Shown one piece after another: positions 1-5,322 of a DNA stretch of 5,322 nt (positions are counted from its first letter, which is position 1; each line of letters opens with the position of its first letter). Made by a program: the position numbers and the translations under genes. A model generated the notes under the pieces. That model ran no database searches, was not told where the DNA came from, and saw nothing but the letters and a program-made list of their open reading frames with translations. This DNA comes from an uncultured Oscillospiraceae bacterium (GTDB lineage Bacteria > Bacillota > Clostridia > UBA1381): assembly GCA_946531785.1 (NCBI GenBank), contig CAMNAT010000176.1, positions 1 through 5,322 on the forward strand, given 5' to 3'.

Positions 1-34
1 ATTTTGTCGGTGTAACGCAATTTCAGCACTTTTA

Positions 35-63
35 TTGACACTCCCTGACCTCTAATATATAAT
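35..63 (+). promoter_or_regulatory. Consensus sigma-A (sigma-70) type promoter of the GH65/GH36 operon
   Basis: The -35 box TTGACA (35-40) and the -10 box TATAAT (58-63) both match the housekeeping consensus at all six positions and are separated by 17 bases, the optimal spacing. Transcription should start near position 70, leaving a leader of only about 23 bases before the ATG at 94, so there is little room for a riboswitch or leader peptide. A catabolic operon with so strong a core promoter would be expected to need repression or attenuation, but no regulator gene is in the window. Assignment is by sequence match only. Confidence 0.87.
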
Positions 64-94
64 GACCTAAAATAACAAACGAGGTGACAGGTCA
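46..94 (+). repeat. TGACCT direct repeats and an inverted AGGTCA copy around the promoter and start codon
   Basis: TGACCT occurs at 46-51 (in the promoter spacer) and at 63-68 (overlapping the last base of the -10 box), 17 bases apart. Its reverse complement AGGTCA occurs at 89-94, ending on the A of the start codon. The positions would suit an operator that blocks RNA polymerase, but six-base repeats in a short region can arise by chance, and part of the last copy is simply next to the Shine-Dalgarno region. The 63-68 copy probably lies upstream of the transcript start, so an RNA hairpin with 89-94 is unlikely. Candidate only. Confidence 0.25.
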
Positions 95-2871
95 TGGAGT
101 TCAGAATAAAGAAGGATGGATATATCCGCGATAACTATGCATGGTACGGGAATATGTTTCTTACCGGCAACGGATATATGGGAATAAGAGGAACGCTCGA
201 TGAGTATAAAAAGGATATGATGTGTGCGATAAATCTCTCCGGCATATATGACAAGGCGGAGGGACAGACCTGGCGCGAATCCGTAAACGCGCCAAACGGT
301 GCATTCATCGAGCTGTCTGTTGACGGAAAGCGGCTTGCTCTGCCGGAGGTCGAGCCTCTTCATCATACTCAGGAGCTTGACCTCTATAATGCTATACAGC
401 TGCGCTCAACCACATGGGAAACAGAGCGCGGGACCGTATCGGTAAAAAGCGAGCGGTTTGCGTCTATGTACAACAAGCATCTTATCTGCATCAGATACAC
501 CGTTACAGCGGATCATGACTGTTCCCTTTCAGCCGTATCCGGCATCGATGCCGATGTCTGGGATATAAACGGCAGACACTTTGTAAAATACGGGTTCACA
601 ATTGACAGCGGGGCTTTGGTCTGTATTGCCGTGACCGGAGAAAAAAAGACAACGATCGCCGTGAAAGAATTTTCACGAAGCGATCTGAACAGCACCGCTA
701 TCAGCAAATCTGAACTTGGTATTTATAAAATCTTCTCCTCGGCGGTGCGCCCCGGAAAGGAATATGTGATAGAAAAGTTTATCCATGTTTCGACCTCCGG
801 GGATGAACGCCCGTCGGATACAGCTATAACCGGGCTTGATTACAACAGCCAGAAGGCCTTACATATCAGGGAATGGAAAAAGATCTGGGATCTTGCATTT
901 ATTAAAATAGACGGGGACGAAGAAGCTCAACTTGCTCTCAACTATTCTATTTATCATCTTAACTGCATAGCCCCGCGGCATTCTTCCTCCTGCTCCATAC
1001 CCGCGCGCGGTCTTTCCGGCCAGGTATATAAGGGCGCAGTTTTCTGGGATACCGAGATGTTTATGCTCGATCACTATCTCCATACGGCTCCCGATGTGGC
1101 AAAGACATTGCTCAGATACAGGATCGACACACTTGACGGTGCAAAGAAAAAGGCTGCACAATACGGCTTTGACGGTGCATTTTATGCATGGGAAAGCCAG
1201 GAGGGCGGCTTTGACGCCTGCACTGATTATAATGTTGTGGATGTGTTCACTCAGCGGCCTATGCGGACATTTTTCCGAGATAAGCAGATGCATATCTCAG
1301 CGGCTATCGTATACGCCATAAAGAAATATATAAAATATACCAACGATATCTCTCTTCTTAAAGAGGGCGGGCTTGAGGTAGTAACGGAGTGCGCTCTGTT
1401 CTACCGCTCGCTTCTCTTGAAATATGCGAACAAGGATATATATGAGATACACGATGTCATCGGACCCGATGAATACCATGAGCGCGTGAATAACAACGCC
1501 TATACAAACAGGATGGCGAAGTTCGTCTTTGACTTTACCGCAGAGGCTTGCGAGATCTGCGGCTCTGCGGAGTATAACGAGCTTACGGATGAGCTGAAGG
1601 CGCTTTCGGCAAAGCTTTATATCCCCGCTCCAAGAAGCTCCGATAATGTGATAGAGCAGTTTGACGGATACTTTGAGCTTGAGGACTGCTCTATAGATGA
1701 GGTACGCAGCCGCCTGCTCGACCCGAAGGAATACTGGGGCGGCGCATACGGAGTGGCAAGCCATACACAGATCATAAAGCAGGCGGATGTCGCGGCAATG
1801 CTCAGCATGTTCAAGGATGACTATCCGTTGGATATACTGAAGGCGAATATGGACTATTACGAGCCGCGGACAGAGCACGGCTCATCGCTGTCCGCATGCA
1901 TGTATGCACTTCTCTCCTGTTATACCGGCGACGCGGACAGAGCTTATCCGTTCTTTATCAAATCAGCTTCCGCTGATCTCAAAAAAGGCGGTAAGGAATG
2001 GGCAGGACTCGTATATATCGGCGGAACACACCCGGCATCGTCCGGCGGCGCCTGGATGACAGCGGTTTACGGCTTTGCCGGACTTAGAACAAACGGCGGA
2101 AGGATATCCTGCACGCCGCATCTGCCCTCAGAATGGCGCGGAATGCATTTTAAGATCAGATATAACGGCAGGATCTATAAAATAGATATCAGCCGCGAGA
2201 GCTGCAGCATCAAGCCCGAAAAACTCAAGGCAGTCATTTTTGACCTTGACGGGGTGCTTGTAAGCACCGACGCAATGCATTTCGAGGCTTGGAAAAAGCT
2301 TGGCAGGGAGATCGGCATAGACAATTTTACCGAGGCAGACAACAGGCGTCAGCGAGGCGTTAGCCGTATGGCGTCACTTGAGGTACTGCTCGAAAAGACA
2401 GATAAAAAATATAGTGAAAACGAAAAAGAAACGCTTGCTGAACGCAAGAATGAGTATTATAAAGAGCTTTTAAAATCACTCACAAGAGCCGCCGTACTCG
2501 ACGGTGCGTTCGATATGATAGATCTATTAAAGAAAAACGGTATTATGACCGCAGTTGGATCAGTGAGCAAAAACACGCCCGTTATACTTGAGAGGACCGG
2601 TCTTGCTCCGCATATGGACAAAGTGGCGTGCGGATTGGATATTACACGCTCAAAGCCCGATCCGGAGGTTTTCTTAAAGGCCGCAGAAAAGCTCGGCGTG
2701 TATCCCGAGAGCTGCGTTGTCATTGAGGATTCCGATGCGGGCATAACCGCGGCAAAAGCCGCCGGAATGACTGCCGTTGCGATAGGCGCGGCAAAAAACA
2801 ACGTTGATGCCGACTATCGCGCAAATACACTGGCTGATGTTGATATCTCTGCTATACTCGGGATAGATTGA
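94..2871 (+). CDS. Fusion of GH65 alpha-glucoside phosphorylase (nigerose/kojibiose phosphorylase-like) and beta-phosphoglucomutase
   Basis: Predicted bifunctional cytoplasmic enzyme of 925 residues. The GH65 part should phosphorolyse an alpha-glucosyl disaccharide to beta-glucose 1-phosphate, and the C-terminal HAD-family mutase should convert that to glucose 6-phosphate. GH65 signs: N-terminal beta-sandwich with NGYMGIRG (26-33); (alpha/alpha)6 barrel with FWDTE (317-321), WES (366-368), QMHIS (398-402), GPDEYHERVNNNAY (457-470, E460 the likely general acid), KQAD (562-565), HGSS (595-598) and THPASSGGAW (645-654); then a short C-terminal sheet domain to about 709. The mutase starts at about 710: D717 nucleophile, D719 acid/base, T725, H729, R758 in GVSR, S823, K854, E878 and D879, equivalent to D8, D10, T16, H20, R49, S114, K145, E169 and D170 of Lactococcus lactis beta-PGM with identical spacing. 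The start is set by GAGGTGA (81-87), seven or fewer bases before ATG. No in-frame start with a ribosome site lies before D717, so the mutase is not made separately. The NGYMGIRG context and the acceptor loop (369-396, with FTQRPMRTFFRDKQ) recall nigerose-type phosphorylases, but the exact disaccharide is uncertain; maltose or trehalose is less likely. It is the first gene of a two-gene operon. Confidence 0.93.
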   Translation: MEFRIKKDGYIRDNYAWYGNMFLTGNGYMGIRGTLDEYKKDMMCAINLSGIYDKAEGQTWRESVNAPNGAFIELSVDGKRLALPEVEPLHHTQELDLYNAIQLRSTTWETERGTVSVKSERFASMYNKHLICIRYTVTADHDCSLSAVSGIDADVWDINGRHFVKYGFTIDSGALVCIAVTGEKKTTIAVKEFSRSDLNSTAISKSELGIYKIFSSAVRPGKEYVIEKFIHVSTSGDERPSDTAITGLDYNSQKALHIREWKKIWDLAFIKIDGDEEAQLALNYSIYHLNCIAPRHSSSCSIPARGLSGQVYKGAVFWDTEMFMLDHYLHTAPDVAKTLLRYRIDTLDGAKKKAAQYGFDGAFYAWESQEGGFDACTDYNVVDVFTQRPMRTFFRDKQMHISAAIVYAIKKYIKYTNDISLLKEGGLEVVTECALFYRSLLLKYANKDIYEIHDVIGPDEYHERVNNNAYTNRMAKFVFDFTAEACEICGSAEYNELTDELKALSAKLYIPAPRSSDNVIEQFDGYFELEDCSIDEVRSRLLDPKEYWGGAYGVASHTQIIKQADVAAMLSMFKDDYPLDILKANMDYYEPRTEHGSSLSACMYALLSCYTGDADRAYPFFIKSASADLKKGGKEWAGLVYIGGTHPASSGGAWMTAVYGFAGLRTNGGRISCTPHLPSEWRGMHFKIRYNGRIYKIDISRESCSIKPEKLKAVIFDLDGVLVSTDAMHFEAWKKLGREIGIDNFTEADNRRQRGVSRMASLEVLLEKTDKKYSENEKETLAERKNEYYKELLKSLTRAAVLDGAFDMIDLLKKNGIMTAVGSVSKNTPVILERTGLAPHMDKVACGLDITRSKPDPEVFLKAAEKLGVYPESCVVIEDSDAGITAAKAAGMTAVAIGAAKNNVDADYRANTLADVDISAILGID

Positions 2872-2883
2872 CATATCGCAAAC

Positions 2884-2888
2884 GGAGG
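2884..2888 (+). promoter_or_regulatory. Shine-Dalgarno site deciding the GTG start of the alpha-galactosidase gene
   Basis: GGAGG lies 8 bases before GTG at 2897 but only 2 bases before the in-frame TTG at 2891. Normal spacing therefore picks GTG. The resulting N-terminus (MIIKNNNTFHLQ) also lines up with the usual GH36 start, where a short lead precedes the TFHLQ strand. Confidence 0.85.
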
Positions 2889-2896
2889 TATTGCTT

Positions 2897-5041
2897 GTGA
2901 TAATAAAAAACAATAATACATTTCACCTGCAGGGACGCAATATAAGCTATATTATGGCTGTAAGCTCCGCCGGTGACCTTATTCATATTCATTTCGGAAA
3001 AAAACTGCGCGACCGCGACTATTCCGATATAAAGACCGTTTGGCACGACTGGCTCGCATACACAGATGACGGGATAAGTCTGGATCTTTATCCTCAGGAA
3101 TATCCCTCATATGGTCACAGCGATCTCAGATTTCCTTCATATTCTGTTAAAAACAGACATGGAAACCATATTACACAGCTGAAATTCAAGTCGGCTGTAA
3201 TAAAAGAAAATGCTGTGCAGCAGTTAGAGGGCATGCCTTCACTGTTTCAAGGCGGCAAAACAGCACAAACACTGGAGATCACAATGTACGATGAGATCGC
3301 GGGTCTTGAAGCAGTGCTCTCGTATACGGTTTATGACGAATACGACGTTGTTCTCAGAAGCGCAAGGTTGAAAAACAATTCAGACTGTGAAATGATCATA
3401 GACTCAGCCTACAGCGCAAGTCTTGATATAGGCAAGGGAGAACACGACCTCATATACTTCCCCGGTGCATGGGCAAGAGAACGCGAGCTTGTACGCGAGA
3501 AAATATCCTATGGCGTTAAGATCGATATTTCCAATGCCCGTGGCGGCAGCGGGCACAGCATGAATCCGTTCATCATGGTCGCAGAACACAACGCGGACGA
3601 GGGCCACGGCGCTGTATACGGTCTTTCGCTTATCTACAGCGGCAACCATTCATCAATGGTTGAATGCGACCAGTACGGAAATATAAGGATACATCAGGGG
3701 CTAAATCCGTTCAGATTTCAATGGAGTCTGGAGAACGGCGAAGAGTTCACAACACCTCAAAGCGTTCTCTGCTACAGCGAGAACGGTATCGGCGGGCTTT
3801 CCAGAGAGCTTAATGATATATACCGCTCCAACCTCTGCCGCAGCAAATGGTCAGACAGAGAGCGCCCGATCCTTATAAACAACTGGGAAGCGACCTACTT
3901 TGACTTTGATGAGGAAAAGATTCTTGACATAGCCAAAAAAGCAAAAGATGTCGGAGTTGAGCTGTTCGTCCTCGATGACGGCTGGTTCGGAGATAAAGGC
4001 TCATGCTATAAAGGGCTCGGAGACTGGATCATCAACAAAAAAAAGCTCCCGTCAGGGATCAGCGGACTTGCAGACAAGATCAACTCCATTGGGCTGAAGT
4101 TTGGGTTGTGGTTCGAGCCGGAAAATATAAATCCGGATTCGGAGATACTTCTTTCGCATCCCGATTGGGCGGTCAGCGTTTCCGACAGAGCATCCTCACT
4201 CAGCATAAACCGTCTTATGTTTGACCTGAGCCGCGATGATGTGTGCGATTATATTATTAACAAAATTTCCGGGATACTACGAAACGCAAATATTGAATAT
4301 GTGAAATGGGATATGAATCGTCCTATGACAGATATACCATACGATGGATACAATCACAAATATACGCTTGGGTTTTACCGCATCATGGATGCGATAACCT
4401 CCGCATTCCCCGATATACTTTTTGAAGGCTGCAGCGGAGGCGGCGGCAGATTTGACGCAGGCGTGCTTGCATATATGCCTCAGATATGGACGAGTGATAA
4501 TTCAGACGCGGTATCAAGACTTAAAATACAGTATTCCACATCTATGGGATATCCTGTTTCTTCAATGACGGCTCATGTCACAGCCGTTCCAAACCACCAG
4601 AACGGGAGAGTGACACCTCTCGGTACAAGAGCCGCGACAGCATACTGCGGCATATTCGGATATGAACTCGATATCACAAAAATGAAAGATGACGAGCTTC
4701 TGGAAATCGCAGATCAGATCAGGTTAAGCAAGGAGCTTCGACACCTTGTGCTGACAGGTGATTTTTACAGGCTGATAAGCCCGTATGATACGAATTATTG
4801 CGCCTGGGAAATGACGGCAAAGGACAGCTCCGAAGCTTTCCTCTTTGCCTGCAGGATCTTATCGGTCGCAAACAGCAGTGACCTCATGATAAAACTGAAA
4901 GGACTGGATGAAAACTCGGATTATCTTGATGTTGATACCGGTGTTATTTACGGCGGTGATGAGCTTATGTACCGCGGCATTGAACCGGTATATGAAAAAA
5001 AAGATTTTGCAGCAGTTTCAATGCTGCTCAAAAAGCTTTAA
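2897..5041 (+). CDS. GH36 alpha-galactosidase (melibiase), subgroup-I type
   Basis: Predicted retaining alpha-galactosidase of 714 residues, close to the family's usual roughly 730, removing terminal alpha-galactose from melibiose, raffinose-type or similar oligosaccharides. There is no signal peptide, so it acts in the cytoplasm; subgroup-I relatives are homotetramers. Domains: N-terminal beta-supersandwich (about 1-320, with IHFGKKLRDRD near the start), catalytic TIM barrel (about 321-640) and C-terminal beta domain. Active-site motifs: NNWEATYFDF (328-337), LDDGWFG (359-365), LWFEPE (404-409), KWDMNR (470-475, D472 nucleophile), EGCSGGGGRFD (510-520) and SDNSD (533-537, D534 likely acid/base). 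By recalled alignment to Geobacillus AgaA/AgaB, W330, D360, D361, W405, K470, D472, C512 and D534 are conserved, but the R443 position is Ile437, an oddity. The loop after the nucleophile is about 8 residues shorter than in those enzymes. The gene begins 25 bases after the upstream stop, with its own GGAGG site and a GTG start, and is surely cotranscribed. The canonical CSGGGG motif argues for galactose rather than N-acetylgalactosamine in subsite -1. The family call is very secure; the natural substrate is not known. Confidence 0.95.
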   Translation: MIIKNNNTFHLQGRNISYIMAVSSAGDLIHIHFGKKLRDRDYSDIKTVWHDWLAYTDDGISLDLYPQEYPSYGHSDLRFPSYSVKNRHGNHITQLKFKSAVIKENAVQQLEGMPSLFQGGKTAQTLEITMYDEIAGLEAVLSYTVYDEYDVVLRSARLKNNSDCEMIIDSAYSASLDIGKGEHDLIYFPGAWARERELVREKISYGVKIDISNARGGSGHSMNPFIMVAEHNADEGHGAVYGLSLIYSGNHSSMVECDQYGNIRIHQGLNPFRFQWSLENGEEFTTPQSVLCYSENGIGGLSRELNDIYRSNLCRSKWSDRERPILINNWEATYFDFDEEKILDIAKKAKDVGVELFVLDDGWFGDKGSCYKGLGDWIINKKKLPSGISGLADKINSIGLKFGLWFEPENINPDSEILLSHPDWAVSVSDRASSLSINRLMFDLSRDDVCDYIINKISGILRNANIEYVKWDMNRPMTDIPYDGYNHKYTLGFYRIMDAITSAFPDILFEGCSGGGGRFDAGVLAYMPQIWTSDNSDAVSRLKIQYSTSMGYPVSSMTAHVTAVPNHQNGRVTPLGTRAATAYCGIFGYELDITKMKDDELLEIADQIRLSKELRHLVLTGDFYRLISPYDTNYCAWEMTAKDSSEAFLFACRILSVANSSDLMIKLKGLDENSDYLDVDTGVIYGGDELMYRGIEPVYEKKDFAAVSMLLKKL

Positions 5042-5045
5042 CTGA

Positions 5046-5063
5046 TACAGTTATGCAACTGTA
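5046..5063. repeat. Perfect 7-bp inverted repeat just after the operon's last stop codon
   Basis: TACAGTT (5046-5052) and AACTGTA (5057-5063) are exact reverse complements around an ATGC loop, starting 5 bases after the TAA of the alpha-galactosidase gene. There is no following U-run, so it is not a terminator by itself. It could stabilise the 3' end of the mRNA or be a protein site, or be chance. Confidence 0.5.
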
Positions 5064-5087
5064 AGCCGATATGTCAAAGAGTTCGAG

Positions 5088-5111
5088 AGCCCCCTCATTC
5101 TTGAGGGGGCT
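5088..5111 (+). terminator. GC-rich hairpin terminator of the operon, possibly bidirectional
   Basis: AGCCCCCTCA (5088-5097) pairs perfectly with TGAGGGGGCT (5102-5111) around a TTCT loop, a 10-bp stem beginning 46 bases after the alpha-galactosidase stop codon. The downstream tract (TTGGCTGTTG, following the stem) has several U residues but no clean run, so intrinsic termination may be incomplete. The stem is symmetric and sits between convergent genes, so it may also serve the - strand transcript, although the U-run on that side is equally weak. Confidence 0.75.
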
Positions 5112-5155
5112 TGGCTGTTGTGGGGTACATTTTGAGAACTACGCGTTTTCTTTAG

Positions 5156-5173
5156 AAAAGAGCGTTCTCTTTT
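5156..5173 (-). terminator. Weak AT-rich hairpin downstream of the - strand gene end
   Basis: AAAAGAG (5156-5162) and CTCTTTT (5167-5173) form a perfect 7-bp stem with a 4-base loop. Read on the - strand, the right arm ends in TTTTCT, which would give a U-run partly inside the stem. It lies about 53 bases beyond the stop codon of the - strand reading frame. Alternative pairings in the same stretch compete with it: ACGC (5141-5144) with GCGT (5162-5165), TTTTC with GAAAA, and GAGAAC (5134-5139) with GTTCTC (5164-5169). Its role as a terminator is a guess. Confidence 0.3.
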
Positions 5174-5226
5174 GAACTGTATATCATACCATAGATTATT
5201 CTTATAGCAAGTATTTCTTTATGTCC

Positions 5227-5322
5227 TTATACTCTGCCTTCAAGTCTTGCAGTCTCCATATATGACGCTTCATCATGCAGTACCTTTTCTCTTTGACACG
5301 CAAGCTCTTGTGCTCTTGCATC
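5227..5322 (-). CDS. C-terminal end of a probable Rpn-family nuclease/transposase-like protein (partial, possibly decayed)
   Basis: On the - strand, 31 codons run open from the window edge to a TAA at 5227-5229. The peptide ends in QREKVLHDEASYMETARLEG plus RV. The pattern of REK, a short HDEAS-like stretch, then ARxEGR resembles the C-terminal helix of Rpn-family (recombination-promoting nuclease, PDDEXK_2) proteins, which usually continue into repeated GxEEG-like units. The nuclease core would lie beyond the window. If the TAA were GAA, the reading would go on as GRV-E-GHKE, just as the family usually does, with the next stop at 5152-5154, so a nonsense mutation may have clipped the tail. 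It is convergent to the sugar operon and functionally unrelated. The family call rests on a short tail only. Confidence 0.5.
   Translation of the reverse strand, partial: DARAQELACQREKVLHDEASYMETARLEGRV

Noticed and set aside
2221..2871. Separate beta-phosphoglucomutase gene with an internal start
   Set aside because: No ATG, GTG or TTG with a Shine-Dalgarno site occurs before the DLDG motif; the first ATG (2275) lies beyond the catalytic aspartates.
67..2913. Several - strand open frames of 64-193 codons, and a + strand frame at 1094-1321, overlapping the fusion gene
   Set aside because: They lie wholly or mostly antisense to or out of frame with a gene full of conserved motifs, show no recognisable domains and lack convincing ribosome sites.
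2852..4206. - strand open frames at 2852-3046, 3404-3649 and 4006-4206
   Set aside because: They are shadows of the alpha-galactosidase gene; the translations are low in domain-like character and nothing supports their expression.
5179..5220. Possible - strand promoter (TTGCTA ... TATGAT) in the 3' intergenic region
   Set aside because: The -35 match is poor, the sequence is AT-rich and no open gene follows in that direction before the convergent operon.
5202..5321. Alternative - strand frame of 39 codons beginning with ATG at 5321
   Set aside because: It overlaps the Rpn-like tail in another frame, is a basic, unfamiliar peptide (MQEHKSLRVKEK...) and has no visible ribosome site within the window. 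The other frame has a recognisable family pattern.
1..5322. CRISPR arrays, tRNA or rRNA genes, riboswitches, phage genes or a new defence system
   Set aside because: No repeat-spacer pattern, no RNA-gene signatures, and the 5' leader is only about 23 bases. The coding content is fully explained by sugar metabolism plus one Rpn-like tail.

Overview
The window holds a short, complete two-gene carbohydrate-catabolic operon on the + strand, followed by a terminator and the 3' end of an unrelated, convergently oriented gene. Moderate base composition, strong Shine-Dalgarno sites, a consensus sigma-A type promoter, and the combination of a GH65 phosphorylase, a GH36 subgroup-I type alpha-galactosidase and an Rpn-like gene end suggest an anaerobic gut or rumen Firmicute of the Clostridia, perhaps Ruminococcus/Oscillospiraceae-like. 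This placement comes from protein style and signals only, not from a database match.

Layout: positions 1-93 are a promoter/leader region with a perfect TTGACA-N17-TATAAT promoter and some short TGACCT repeats. Positions 94-2871 encode a 925-residue fusion of a GH65 alpha-glucoside phosphorylase (about residues 1-709) and a complete beta-phosphoglucomutase (about residues 710-925). After a 25-base gap with its own ribosome binding site, positions 2897-5041 encode a 714-residue cytoplasmic GH36 alpha-galactosidase. Positions 5046-5111 carry a 7-bp hairpin and then a GC-rich 10-bp terminator-like hairpin. Positions 5112-5226 are non-coding, with small hairpins and a possible mobile-element end. 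Positions 5227-5322 on the - strand are the C-terminal end of a probable Rpn-family (PD-(D/E)XK nuclease/transposase-like) protein that appears cut short by a nonsense codon.

How the genes work together (inference from family knowledge): the GH65 domain would split an imported alpha-glucosyl disaccharide with phosphate to give beta-glucose 1-phosphate. The fused mutase would convert this to glucose 6-phosphate, so one glucose enters glycolysis without ATP. The alpha-galactosidase would remove terminal alpha-galactose from melibiose/raffinose-type sugars. Neither protein shows a signal peptide, so both steps are intracellular and need a transporter that lies outside the window. No transporter, regulator or sugar kinase is visible here.

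Most notable points: the nearly linker-free fusion, in which every key beta-phosphoglucomutase residue is present at the same spacing as in the Lactococcus lactis enzyme; and a GH36 active site that keeps every recalled subsite -1 residue except one arginine, which is replaced by isoleucine. I see no clear sign of a wholly new system.
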